From the NCBI RefSeq assembly GCF_017583045.1, contig NZ_JAGFBF010000005.1:496001-560000 (forward strand): DNA of 64,000 nt, written 5' to 3'. The notes below the pieces were generated by a model that was not told the origin of the DNA, did not search any database, and saw only the letters and a list, made by a program, of their open reading frames with translations. This document shows positions 42,692-51,222 of this stretch, one piece after another (position 1 is the first letter of the stretch; the number at the start of each line of letters is the position of its first letter). The DNA comes from Leucobacter tardus (lineage in GTDB: Bacteria > Actinomycetota > Actinomycetes > Actinomycetales > Microbacteriaceae). A program made the translations under genes and the position numbers.

Positions 42692-44170
42692 CTATCCCGC
42701 TCCCTGCGCCACGAGTGACGGCAGGAAGAGTGTGATGGCGGGGAAGAAGAACAGGATCGCCGAGACCACGAGGTCCATGAGCATGAGCGGCAGGACCCCC
42801 TTGAACACGGTCTCGGTGCGCACCCCGGTCGCCCCGGCGACCACGAAGCAGGTCATACCGACGGGTGGTGTGACCATGCCGATCGCGGTCAGCTTCACGA
42901 TCATGAGGCCGAGCCAGATCCCGTTGAAGCCGAGCTCCATCGCGATCGGGTAGATGATCGGGATCGTGATGATGAGCACCGAGATCTCGTCGAGCGCCGT
43001 GCCGAGCGGGAGCAGGAAGAGCAGCAGCAGACCGATCGTCAGCAATGGAGGCACGTCGAGTCCCGCCACCCACGTCGTGACGGTATCCGGAACGTGCGCC
43101 GCGATGAGGAACGTCGAGAATACCGTCGACCCGACCAGGATCATGAACACCATCGACGTCGTCTGCGCGGTGTCGAGGAGAGCGCCCTTCACGTTGCTCC
43201 AGATGGTGCTGAGCCCGTCGCGTCGGAATTCCCAGATCAGGATCACCAGGGCGACGAACGCGGCGATAGCGGCCGATTCGGTCGAGGTGAAAATACCCGA
43301 GAACATCCCTCCCAGGATGATCAGGAAGATGAGCGAGAGGCGCATCAAGCCGCGCCATGGCAGCGTCCGCAGCGTGCGCCCGTAGACCTGCTGGACCGCT
43401 TCCGTGTTCGGGGTGCCTGCGGGCAGCGGCGCGGCGCTCCCCTCGCCGATGTCGATCGATCCGGTGGTGCGCGTGCCGACGCGGCTCGACCCGCCTGCGC
43501 GAGTAGCCGCGGAGGCGTGGGCCTCGGAGACGGTCTCGGCGAGTGTCGATTCGGGGCGTACGATCTGCCGATGCCCCATGACGAGGATGAAGACGATATA
43601 CCCCAGCGCGGAGAGGAACCCCGGAATGATTCCCGCGGCAAGGATCTGCGCCACCGATTCCCCCGTCATGATGGCGTAGAGCACGAGAAACGTACTCGGA
43701 GGGATCACGACGCCGAGCGTACCGGCGATTGCCACGATCCCCGTTGCGAGCGCGGCCGGGTACCCGTACGCCCGCATCTGCCCGACGGAGAGCTTCGACA
43801 TCGTGGCCGCGGTGCCGATACTCGAGCCGGAAACTGCGGAGAAGCCGGCGCAGGCCATGACCGTTGCGACTCCCAGACCGCCGGGGAACCGGCTGACCAT
43901 GTGGTTCGCGACGGCGAAGACGTGCTCGGCGATCTTCGCACGCATGGCGAACATCCCCATGAGGATGAACATCGGAATGATGGTGAGCGAGAAGCTGGCG
44001 GTCGCACTGAACGGCACCGAGCCCATCACGTTCGAGGCGTAGTCGGTGCCCTGGAGGATTCCGAGTCCGAGTGCGCCCGAGAGCGCGAGCGACAGCGCCA
44101 CCGGCATCCGCATCATCAGGAGAACGAGGAGCAGAACAACGATAGTGAGGACGATTATCGTGAGGAGCAT
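42692..44170 (-). CDS. dctM: TRAP transporter large permease subunit
   Basis: A 492-residue DctM with about 12 membrane segments (MRMPVALSLALSGALGLGI, GGLGVATVMACAGFSAVSGS). It is longer than most DctM proteins (about 425-440) because of a hydrophilic Ala/Ser/Thr/Gly-rich stretch at about residues 200-273 in the middle of the protein; no family domain is visible in the insert. It uses the sodium or proton gradient to import the bound substrate. ATG 44170. About 40 bp separate it from dctQ. Confidence 0.9.
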   Translation of the reverse strand: MLLTIIVLTIVVLLLVLLMMRMPVALSLALSGALGLGILQGTDYASNVMGSVPFSATASFSLTIIPMFILMGMFAMRAKIAEHVFAVANHMVSRFPGGLGVATVMACAGFSAVSGSSIGTAATMSKLSVGQMRAYGYPAALATGIVAIAGTLGVVIPPSTFLVLYAIMTGESVAQILAAGIIPGFLSALGYIVFILVMGHRQIVRPESTLAETVSEAHASAATRAGGSSRVGTRTTGSIDIGEGSAAPLPAGTPNTEAVQQVYGRTLRTLPWRGLMRLSLIFLIILGGMFSGIFTSTESAAIAAFVALVILIWEFRRDGLSTIWSNVKGALLDTAQTTSMVFMILVGSTVFSTFLIAAHVPDTVTTWVAGLDVPPLLTIGLLLLFLLPLGTALDEISVLIITIPIIYPIAMELGFNGIWLGLMIVKLTAIGMVTPPVGMTCFVVAGATGVRTETVFKGVLPLMLMDLVVSAILFFFPAITLFLPSLVAQGAG

Positions 44171-44209
44171 GGGAACCCTCCGGGTGACGGGGCGAGCAGA
44201 GACCGGGTG

Positions 44210-44785
44210 TCAGGCATCGAGCACCGCCTCGGTCGCTTCGCCGTACGGGGTGCGGCCCCGCAGCGCGCGGACGAGGTTGACGATCGCGACGACCGTCCAG
44301 AGCACGACCCCGACGGCGATGATCCAGCGCATCGGCCAGATCGGCCACTGCACCAGACCGAACCGGGTCTCGCTCGCGCTGGTCGACTGGGCGGCGCGCA
44401 CGAAGAGGGCGACGGACATCCACGCGAGGATCCCCGCGCTCAGCGCCCAGACGAGCGTCGAGACGGCGCGGGCGGATCGCGGCGAGAGCCGATCGGTGAC
44501 GATGCTTACGGCGACGTGACCGCCCTGGATCGACGTCCAGGCGAGCCCGAGGAAGACGGAGGTGACGAGCGCCGTCTCCGCGATTTCGATCATGCCCGGC
44601 AGGCTCGACCGAGTGATCCAGCGAACGAGCACATCGGCGACGGTCGCGAGCATGAGCACCACGAGGCTGCCCGCGGCGATGACGCCGAGCGCAGCACTGC
44701 ACTTCTGGAGCACACGGTCGAATGTCGAACGGGCTGTCGTGTTCGGGGATGCCGCGGTCGACACCTCAGCGACGGGCTGGGTCAT
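44210..44785 (-). CDS. dctQ: TRAP transporter small permease subunit
   Basis: A 191-residue DctQ protein with four predicted membrane helices (GVIAAGSLVVLMLATVADVL; GMIEIAETALVTSVFLGLAW; STLVWALSAGILAW; the last around WIIAVGVVLWTVVAIV). An N-terminal polar segment of about 30 residues precedes helix 1. ATG 44785 overlaps the end of the dehydrogenase gene by 20 bp; the upstream extension of the frame has no DctQ similarity. It associates with DctM. Confidence 0.87.
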   Translation of the reverse strand: MTQPVAEVSTAASPNTTARSTFDRVLQKCSAALGVIAAGSLVVLMLATVADVLVRWITRSSLPGMIEIAETALVTSVFLGLAWTSIQGGHVAVSIVTDRLSPRSARAVSTLVWALSAGILAWMSVALFVRAAQSTSASETRFGLVQWPIWPMRWIIAVGVVLWTVVAIVNLVRALRGRTPYGEATEAVLDA

Positions 44786-45692
44786 GGCGCACACCCTCTT
44801 CCGACCGCTCCCGCCAGAACTCGACGGCCCGAGTGTGATCAACGTTCCCGAGCGCCTCGAGCGCCTCGCCCATCGCGCCGGTCACGGCATCGCATACCGG
44901 AGAGGGGCGGCCGGCGGCGCGCTGCACACTCTGCGCCACCCGGACGTCCTTCGTGAAGAGCGGGAGCGCGAATCCGCTCGCGTATTGTCCGCCGACAATG
45001 TGGTCAGGCAGCACGTGGGTGGTGACGAAGCTCTGACCCGTCGACGCGTTGAAGACATCGACCATGACGCCGGCGTCGAGGCCGAAGTCGGCGCCCGCGA
45101 TGAGGGCCTCGGCAGCCGCCGTGAACGCGGCAGCGGCGACGAAGTTGTTGAGTGCCTTCATCGCGTGGCCGGTGCCGAGCCTGCCGGTACGGAAGATCTG
45201 CGCACTCATGGTCTCAATGACCGGGATCGCTCTCTCCGCGGCGGTGTCGTCGTCGGTACCGAGCATGATCGCGAGTGTGCCGGCGATGGCGCGCTCACGA
45301 GCGCCGGAGACAGGAGCATCGACCATGGCGTAGCCCGCATCGCGGAGCCGTGCACCCGTCTCGGTGGTCTCGGAGGGGTCGGATGAACTCATGTCGACGA
45401 ATACGGTGCCGGGTGCGGCCGGTATGCGCGGTGCGCCCGCGTCATCGAGGAGGGCGCTGCGGACGATGGCGCTCGTCGGCAGCATGGTGACGATGATGTC
45501 GCGGTCCGCCAGATCGGCGATGTCCGGGACGGGCCGTGCGCCGATCCGCTCGGCGGCCGCAGTCGTCTGCTCGGTGTTCGCATCGAAGACGGTGAGGTCG
45601 TACGCGTCGGAGGCGGCGATGTGCTTCGCCATCGGCTCCCCCATGGTGCCGAGCCCGATGAATCCGACTCGGATACGGGCGGTGTCACGCAC
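44766..45692 (-). CDS. NAD-dependent beta-hydroxyacid (3-hydroxyisobutyrate-type) dehydrogenase
   Basis: A 308-residue protein: Rossmann motif GFIGLGTMGEPMAKHIA (about 10-26), substrate loop DAPVSGARERAIAGTLAIM and catalytic Lys in GTGHAMKALNNF, all typical of the 3-hydroxyisobutyrate, tartronate-semialdehyde and related dehydrogenases. It interconverts a beta-hydroxyacid and a semialdehyde, which suits the aldehyde dehydrogenase in the same operon. GTG 45692 has GGGGAGG 6 bp upstream and overlaps the CMD gene by 8 bp; a TTG six codons earlier is less likely. Confidence 0.87.
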   Translation of the reverse strand: MRDTARIRVGFIGLGTMGEPMAKHIAASDAYDLTVFDANTEQTTAAAERIGARPVPDIADLADRDIIVTMLPTSAIVRSALLDDAGAPRIPAAPGTVFVDMSSSDPSETTETGARLRDAGYAMVDAPVSGARERAIAGTLAIMLGTDDDTAAERAIPVIETMSAQIFRTGRLGTGHAMKALNNFVAAAAFTAAAEALIAGADFGLDAGVMVDVFNASTGQSFVTTHVLPDHIVGGQYASGFALPLFTKDVRVAQSVQRAAGRPSPVCDAVTGAMGEALEALGNVDHTRAVEFWRERSEEGVRHDPARR

Positions 45693-46098
45693 GATCGGCC
45701 TCCCCGTCAAGGTCGAGCGAGACGCCGCGCTCCGCGAAGACCTCCTCGAGCGCCCGCAGTCCCTCGACGGCGGCGGGAATCCCGCAGTACAGGATCGAGT
45801 GCACCGCGATTTCGCGCAGTTCGACCGGCGTCACCCCGTTGGCGAGTGCGCCACGCGCGTGGATGCGGAGCTCATGCGTGCTGCCGAGGGCGATGAGCAT
45901 CGCGAAGGTGATGCGGCTGCGCTCCTGGAGTACGAGTCCATCGCGCTGCCAGATGTCACCGAAGCAGGTTCGAGTGACGAACTCCTGCAGCTTGTGATTG
46001 AGGTCAGTGGTGTGCTCGACCTGGTTCTCGGCGCCATCCGGCCCGAACATGTCGCGTCGCTGCCGCAGACCGGTCTCGTACAGGTCGTCAGTGATCAA
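45685..46098 (-). CDS. Carboxymuconolactone decarboxylase-like protein
   Basis: A 137-residue CMD (PcaC-like) protein with DMFGPDGAENQVEHTTDLNH, ERSRITFAMLIALGSTHELR, HARGALANGVTPVELREIAV and HSILYCGIPAAVEGL. It lacks the CxxC of AhpD, so a decarboxylase or isomerase-type role is more likely than a peroxidase. The TTG start at 46098 is chosen because AGGAGG stands just upstream; an upstream ATG would add 41 residues from the promoter region. It is the first gene of the TRAP operon, divergent from AraC, and marks the operon as catabolic for a carboxylic acid. Confidence 0.8.
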   Translation of the reverse strand: MITDDLYETGLRQRRDMFGPDGAENQVEHTTDLNHKLQEFVTRTCFGDIWQRDGLVLQERSRITFAMLIALGSTHELRIHARGALANGVTPVELREIAVHSILYCGIPAAVEGLRALEEVFAERGVSLDLDGEADRA

Positions 46099-46277
46099 GA
46101 TCTCCTCCTTCGCAGATGGGCACGGCGAGTGCGCCCGCTGCTCAGTCTGCCGGAGGGGTCGATGTCCCGACTTGTGCGTCCCCGCAGTGCAGGTGGCAGT
46201 TCGCGCAATCGGCCGGAACACCCTCTATCCTGAGTCGTGTCGGACGAAGAGGTTCATCATCGCGAGGAGGCGAACGA

Positions 46278-47228
46278 ATGTCGGAGCAGAGTCCCGGGCG
46301 CTCAGTGGAGTCAGTCGAATCCGTGGGGTTCGAGGAGTGGGTGAGACTCGTCGGCAACCGCTTCGTGCCGCTCACGCTCGCCACGGGTGATCCGGAGACC
46401 TTCACCGGTACCCTGCGCAGCCGCACGATCGGCGGCATCTGCGTCACGGACATCCGCGCGTCGTCGCACAGTGTGCATCGTCTCTCCCGCGCGATCCACC
46501 GGGATCAGAGCGACCATCTCAAACTGAGCCTGCAGCTCGAGGGTACGGGCATGGTCATGCAGGACGGTCGGAGCGCGCACCTCAACCCGGGCGACGCCGC
46601 CATCTACGACACCTCCCGGCCATACACGCTGGAGTACGACGGGGCCATGCGTTCCCTCGTCATGCTGTTCCCGCATGAGATGCTCGGGCTCTCGGCGAGC
46701 ATGATCCACACCGTGACCGCTCAACGTCTTGCGGGCGACGAGGGTATCGGCCGCATGATCTGCCCGTTCATGCAGCACATGGCCGAGAACCTGGACCAGC
46801 TCGAGGGCGCGAACGGTGCACGGATCATGCACAGCGCGTTCGAACTCATCACAGCGCTGCTCTCCGCCGAGCTGCAGAGAGATCCCGCGCACGAGCAGCA
46901 GGGCGTGGCCTTCGAATCGGTCCGCATGTACATCGATACACACCTCCCCGACCCGCGCCTCAGCACCGATGCCATTGCCCGCGCCCACTACATCTCGACG
47001 CGGCAGCTGCAGTACCTGTTTCAGGAAGAGGGGCTCACCGTCGCCGGGTACATTCGATCGCAGCGCCTTGAGCGGAGTCGAATCGCGCTCGAGGACCCGG
47101 CTCTGCATGAGCGCACCGTGCTGCGAATCGCGCAGTCTGTCGGGTTCACCGATCTCAGCCACTTCAGCAAGCTCTTCAAGGCGACCTACGGGCGCACGCC
47201 GCGCGAGCACCGGGGGACGCGCGTCTGA
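46278..47228 (+). CDS. AraC-family transcriptional regulator
   Basis: A 316-residue activator. The N-terminal AraC-binding-like domain (about 20-190: SGTDI-like sensing region with HLKLSLQLEGTGMVMQDGR and LNPGDAAIYDTSRPYTLEYD) precedes a C-terminal double HTH (about 215-316: LSTDAIARAHYISTRQLQYL, LRIAQSVGFTDLSHFSKLFK). ATG 46278 follows GAGGAGG. It is divergent from the TRAP operon across a 179-bp gap, so it most likely activates that operon when its substrate is present. Confidence 0.88.
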   Translation: MSEQSPGRSVESVESVGFEEWVRLVGNRFVPLTLATGDPETFTGTLRSRTIGGICVTDIRASSHSVHRLSRAIHRDQSDHLKLSLQLEGTGMVMQDGRSAHLNPGDAAIYDTSRPYTLEYDGAMRSLVMLFPHEMLGLSASMIHTVTAQRLAGDEGIGRMICPFMQHMAENLDQLEGANGARIMHSAFELITALLSAELQRDPAHEQQGVAFESVRMYIDTHLPDPRLSTDAIARAHYISTRQLQYLFQEEGLTVAGYIRSQRLERSRIALEDPALHERTVLRIAQSVGFTDLSHFSKLFKATYGRTPREHRGTRV

Positions 47229-47254
47229 TCCGACGATCCCCCCGGTGCGCCCGC

Positions 47255-48040
47255 TCACACGAGTTCGGGACGCCTGATGCTCTCTGCTCCGCCGTCGATG
47301 AAGATCACCTGTCCGGTCACGTAGAGGTTGTCGGGGCTCGTGAGCCACGCGAGCAGGTTCGCGACGGCACCGGGATCTGCCGCGGGACCGCCGAACGGCG
47401 CGGGCGCTCCGGCGTCGAGCGCGGCGCGCCCTTCCTCAGTCTCGAGAGCGGCGGCGGTCATCGGGGTGAGGATCACCCCCGGGGCAACCGCGTTGAGTGA
47501 AATACCCGCCCGCGCCCACTCGTCAGTCGCAGCGTGCGCTCGGACCCAACGGGCGATCGCGAGCTTCGACGTGGTGTAGAGCACGCTCGATCCCGTTGCA
47601 TTGGCAGTGGCTCCCAGCGAGTCCGCATAGTCGAGGGCCGTGGCTTCGTCTCCGCTCTCGATGTGGCGCAGCAGGTCGTCGTTCACGTCTTCGAGTGCGG
47701 CGAGGGACGCGACGACGACGGCGCGCGGTGCCGGGGAGGCCGCGAGCAAGGGGCGGAGGCCTTCGAGCGTCGCGACCGCACCGAAGTAGTTCACGCCGAC
47801 GGTGACCGGGGCGGGGACGACGAGTCCCGCGATCGCGAGTACGCCGTCCACGACACCACCGCTGAGTTCCGTCGCCTGCGCGACGAGCGCCTCGCGGCCT
47901 TCAGCGGTCGTCAGATCGACCTCGATGTCGGCGTCGCGGAGGTCGACCCCGATGACGCGGTGACCGTCTGCGCGCAGCTTCTCGGCGGTGATCTTCCCGA
48001 TGCCGGATGCGGTGCCGGTCACGACGTAGGTGCGGCTCAT
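47255..48040 (-). CDS. SDR, 3-alpha-hydroxysteroid dehydrogenase/carbonyl reductase-like
   Basis: A 261-residue SDR. The cofactor loop TGTASGIGK (8-16), the early DADIEVDLTTAEGR stretch and catalytic Tyr155-x-x-x-Lys159 (LYTTSK) place it near the bacterial 3-alpha-HSD/carbonyl reductase group, which often lacks a central helix pair. It should reduce ketones or oxidise alcohols with NAD(P). ATG 48040 overlaps the TetR stop (ATGA) and follows AAAGGA. Co-transcription with TetR, plus a palindrome upstream, suggests control by its own substrate. Confidence 0.88.
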   Translation of the reverse strand: MSRTYVVTGTASGIGKITAEKLRADGHRVIGVDLRDADIEVDLTTAEGREALVAQATELSGGVVDGVLAIAGLVVPAPVTVGVNYFGAVATLEGLRPLLAASPAPRAVVVASLAALEDVNDDLLRHIESGDEATALDYADSLGATANATGSSVLYTTSKLAIARWVRAHAATDEWARAGISLNAVAPGVILTPMTAAALETEEGRAALDAGAPAPFGGPAADPGAVANLLAWLTSPDNLYVTGQVIFIDGGAESIRRPELV

Positions 48041-48624
48041 GATGGATTCCTTTCGTCTGGGCTGTCGTCGGCGATCAGCCACGCGGGAAGCAGCGCCAGG
48101 AGTTGCTGCTGCAGGTATTCGGGGTCGGGAGGGTCATCGGCGAGCAACCACGCGGCGATGACTGCGAGGGTGCCTCCCGCCAGATGGTCGGCGGCCATGC
48201 GGTGATCGATATGCGCCGGGGCGAGGAGGCGGATCGTGCCGAGCGCCTGCTCGGCGAAGGCGGACTGCACCGCTCGCATCGCCGTCGCGCTCGCCCGGCT
48301 GCCGAGCACACCCGCGTACAGCGCCCGCCTCCGGGAGAACTCGGTGACCAACCGTCGAGTCGCCACTGCAGCCGCGCTCCTGGCGCGATCGCTCTGGCGC
48401 ATCTCGAGATCTTCGGCTTCGATCGCCGCGAACGCTTCGGAGAGGATCGCCACCGCGAGCGCGTCCAGATCGCGGTACTGGGCATAGAACGTGGATCGGC
48501 TGATACCCGCCGCATCAGCCAGAGCCGGGACCGTGACTTCGGCACCCCGCAGGCTCAGCGACTCGACCGCAGTCGCGATCGCCGCCCGGGTGCGAGCAGG
48601 GCGCGGGTCGTCGGCACGAGGCAT
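48037..48624 (-). CDS. TetR-family transcriptional regulator
   Basis: A 195-residue TetR repressor. N-terminal HTH (about 12-60) with ALADAAGISRSTFYAQYRDL; the C-terminal ligand pocket is helical and unlike any specific subfamily I can name. It is first in a two-gene unit with the SDR (ATGA overlap). A nearly perfect 24-bp palindrome begins 17 bp upstream of ATG 48624 and is the obvious operator, implying autoregulation and SDR induction by a ligand. Confidence 0.9.
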   Translation of the reverse strand: MPRADDPRPARTRAAIATAVESLSLRGAEVTVPALADAAGISRSTFYAQYRDLDALAVAILSEAFAAIEAEDLEMRQSDRARSAAAVATRRLVTEFSRRRALYAGVLGSRASATAMRAVQSAFAEQALGTIRLLAPAHIDHRMAADHLAGGTLAVIAAWLLADDPPDPEYLQQQLLALLPAWLIADDSPDERNPS

Positions 48625-48641
48625 GATCTGATCCTACGCGA

Positions 48642-48665
48642 TTTTCCGGACAGGTGTACGGAAAA
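48642..48665. promoter_or_regulatory. TetR operator palindrome
   Basis: Arms TTTTCCGGACA and TGTACGGAAAA flank a GG centre; only one of eleven base pairs fails to match. It sits immediately upstream of the TetR-SDR unit. The GGACA/TGT half-sites are typical of TetR binding sites. Confidence 0.75.
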
Positions 48666-48690
48666 AAGATGGTTTGCGTGACTCCGACGG

Positions 48691-49467
48691 TCAGCGCGGC
48701 GGCGCGGTTCGGTGCACGGTCACGCCCGCGGCGCGCAGCTCGGTGACCGTCGGGTGGTCATCCTGCGCATCGGTGACGACGACGTCGATGTCGTGAGTGT
48801 CGACCACGTTGATGAGCTGCACCCTGGCGAGCTTGCTCTGATCGACGACGGCGATGACCTGATCGGCCGCTCGGGCGGCGTACCGCTTCACCGCGCCCTC
48901 TTCGCGGTGGTACTCGGAGGCCCCCCGCTGCGCGTCCACACCCGCGACGCCCATCAGGTACACATCGCAGTTGTAGCGCAGGAACGCGTCTTCCGCCTCA
49001 GACCCGATCAGTGAGAGCTCGCCCGGCCGGAGTCGACCTCCGGTCACGAGGACGGTGGTGTCCGGCTCGTCGACGAGTTCGAGCGCCGCGAGCACGCTCG
49101 GCGTGACCACCGTGAGTCCGAGCTTCCTGCCGCGAATCTCCCTGGCGACCGCGAGGATGGTGCTGCCGCTGTCGAGGATCACGGTCTGCCTCGGCTTCAA
49201 CAGGCTCACCGCGATGGCGGCGAGGTGACTCTTCTCCTCGGCCGCCGCGGCCGCGCGTGCGTGGAATGAGGGCTCCGTCGATTTGCCTCCGGTGAAGATC
49301 GCCCCGCCCATCACCTTGCGCAGGACCCCGTCCTCCTCCAGCACGTCGAGGTCGCGGCGCACCGTCATCTCCGACACACCGAATTCCTCGGCGAGGTCGA
49401 CGAGGGACACCTCGCCCCGGTGGAGCAGCATCTCTCCGATCCGCTCACGGCGTGCATTCGCGTTCAT
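48691..49467 (-). CDS. DeoR-family sugar-operon regulator
   Basis: A 258-residue DeoR repressor: N-terminal HTH (about 5-55: GEVSLVDLAEEFGVSEMTVR, RDLDVLEEDG) and a DeoR sensor domain resembling a phosphosugar isomerase fold (TVILDSGSTILAVAREI, VYLMGVAGVDAQRGAS). Such repressors respond to a phosphorylated sugar intermediate. ATG 49467. It is the last gene of the minus-strand sugar operon, 48 bp after the DhaK-DhaL stop, and should repress that operon when the kinase product is absent. Confidence 0.9.
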   Translation of the reverse strand: MNANARRERIGEMLLHRGEVSLVDLAEEFGVSEMTVRRDLDVLEEDGVLRKVMGGAIFTGGKSTEPSFHARAAAAAEEKSHLAAIAVSLLKPRQTVILDSGSTILAVAREIRGRKLGLTVVTPSVLAALELVDEPDTTVLVTGGRLRPGELSLIGSEAEDAFLRYNCDVYLMGVAGVDAQRGASEYHREEGAVKRYAARAADQVIAVVDQSKLARVQLINVVDTHDIDVVVTDAQDDHPTVTELRAAGVTVHRTAPPR

Positions 49468-49515
49468 GCTGTCGAGCCTAGATCCTCACTGTTGAAAACT
49501 CACATCTTTGATCGA

Positions 49516-51213
49516 TCAGCTCTGGGCCGGGCCCGCGAGGTCGGCGCCGATCTCGTCGACGAACCGTTGCACCGCCACCGAACCGGGATCCCGCTGGCCG
49601 ATGGACCGCTCCTGCTGCCAGGCGGCGCGTCCGCGACGCGACTGCCACTGCGCCGTCTCCTCGACCGCATCAGCCGCGACGCGCTGCAGCTCGTCCGCGC
49701 CTGATCCGGATTCGATCGCCGCGCTGACCCGATCCAGGACGTCGAGCAGGGTCTTGTCGCCCAACCGCGCTCCCCCGCGCTCGGCGATCTGCGCGGCGAC
49801 GGCGCGGAGCAGCGGGGCGGCCTGCGTCGCCGTGGCGTGGGTGCCCGGTTCGAGGGTCTCCGCCGCGCTCATGACGCCGGCGCCGACCAGTGCGGCGAAC
49901 GTCGACGGGTTCGCCGACGAGAACGCGAGTCCAGCGGCACGCAGGACGCTGCGCGCGTCCGCCGCCTCCGGCAGTGCGGTCAACGCCTCGGCCGCCGCAC
50001 GGCTTCCCTCGGCCACCGTGATGCCGAGGTCCCCGTCGCCGAGCGCCGCATCGAGGTCGCGCAGTTCCTCGCGGTGCCCGGCCATGCGCGGCAGTGCCGT
50101 GACCAGTGCTGCGCGCAGTGCGCTCGGCCCGTCGGCGAGCACCGCGTCCACGGCGACCGGCGCGTCGAGAACCGTGGCGGCATCGGCGGACGGTGCGGTC
50201 GTCACCGGCGCGTCCCCCTGCCGGAAGAAGGGTGAGCCCGCGGGCGCGTGGAGCAATTCGGCGAGTTCGTCGTCGACCGCCATGATGGACACGGAGGCGC
50301 CGGCCATCTCGAGGCTCGTCACGTATTCGCCGACGAGTCGATACGCGATCTCCACTCCGCGCTCCTCGAGTACGCGGTGCACGCGCCGGTAGATGACGTA
50401 CAGCTCCTCGAGGGGGGTGGCGCCCAGGCCGTTCACGAGCACGGCGACCCGCGACCCGGCCGTCAGGTCGATCTCCTGTTCGATCTCGGCGATGAACCGG
50501 TCGGTGATGCGGTCTGCGCTCTCCAACGGTCCGCGATGGGTGCCGCGTTCCCCGTGGATCCCCACGCCGATCTCCATCTCGCCGTCGTCGAGCGCGAAGG
50601 TCGGCTCCCCCGCCGCCGGCAGGATCGTCGGCGACAGGCCGACCCCCATGGTGCGTGTGGCAGCGACCGCCTTGCGCGCGACGCGCTCGACCTCGTCGAG
50701 CGACGCACCCTGCTCGGCGCAGGCGCCCGCCGCCTTGTAGACGAGCACGAGACCCGCGACGCCGCGTCGCGTCTCGGCCTGATCCGCCGGGGCCGACTGG
50801 AGGTCGTCGGTGCCGAGCACGGTGCGCACCTCGATCCCCTCGCTCGCGCAGAGCTCGCCCGCGATGTCGAAGTTCACGACGTCTCCGCCGTAGTTGCCGT
50901 AGAGGTACAGCAGTCCCGCACCCGAGTCCACCGCCCGCGAGGCGGCGTGGATCTGCGCGGCACTGGGCGACGAGAAGACGTTGCCCACCGCGACCGCGGA
51001 GCAGAGGCCGCGGCCGACGTAGCCGAGGAAGAACGGGAGGTGACCCGATCCTCCGCCGGTGACGATGCCGACGCGCCCCGAACCCTGCACATCGGTTCGG
51101 GCGAGCGCGCGACGGTCGGCCGTGACCGCCCGCAGCTCATCGGGGTGCGCGAGCAGAATCCCATCGAGCACCTCGTCGACGAACGTGTCGGCCGCGTTGA
51201 TGATCTTGCGCAT
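49516..51213 (-). CDS. Fused DhaK-DhaL dihydroxyacetone/ketose kinase
   Basis: A 565-residue single-chain ATP-dependent kinase. The DhaK domain (about 1-325) has GIVTGGGSGHLPFFLGYVG, NYGGDVVNFD and EIGVGIHGERGTHRG, whose His matches the substrate-linking His of DhaK. The DhaL domain (about 375-565) has the metal-binding DAALGDGDLGITVAEG, where Leu replaces the usual His or Thr of GDGDxG. Family substrates include dihydroxyacetone, glyceraldehyde and erythrulose. ATG 51213, 9 bp after the M29 peptidase gene. In this operon a short ketose from the FGGY pathway may be the true substrate. Confidence 0.87.
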   Translation of the reverse strand: MRKIINAADTFVDEVLDGILLAHPDELRAVTADRRALARTDVQGSGRVGIVTGGGSGHLPFFLGYVGRGLCSAVAVGNVFSSPSAAQIHAASRAVDSGAGLLYLYGNYGGDVVNFDIAGELCASEGIEVRTVLGTDDLQSAPADQAETRRGVAGLVLVYKAAGACAEQGASLDEVERVARKAVAATRTMGVGLSPTILPAAGEPTFALDDGEMEIGVGIHGERGTHRGPLESADRITDRFIAEIEQEIDLTAGSRVAVLVNGLGATPLEELYVIYRRVHRVLEERGVEIAYRLVGEYVTSLEMAGASVSIMAVDDELAELLHAPAGSPFFRQGDAPVTTAPSADAATVLDAPVAVDAVLADGPSALRAALVTALPRMAGHREELRDLDAALGDGDLGITVAEGSRAAAEALTALPEAADARSVLRAAGLAFSSANPSTFAALVGAGVMSAAETLEPGTHATATQAAPLLRAVAAQIAERGGARLGDKTLLDVLDRVSAAIESGSGADELQRVAADAVEETAQWQSRRGRAAWQQERSIGQRDPGSVAVQRFVDEIGADLAGPAQS

Positions 51214-51222
51214 GGTGCTCCT

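Noticed and set aside
43094-44956. 620-codon open frame on the plus strand across dctM and dctQ
   Set aside because: It lies opposite clear TRAP genes, its composition is Arg/Asp/Glu/Gly-rich repeats and it has no recognisable fold.
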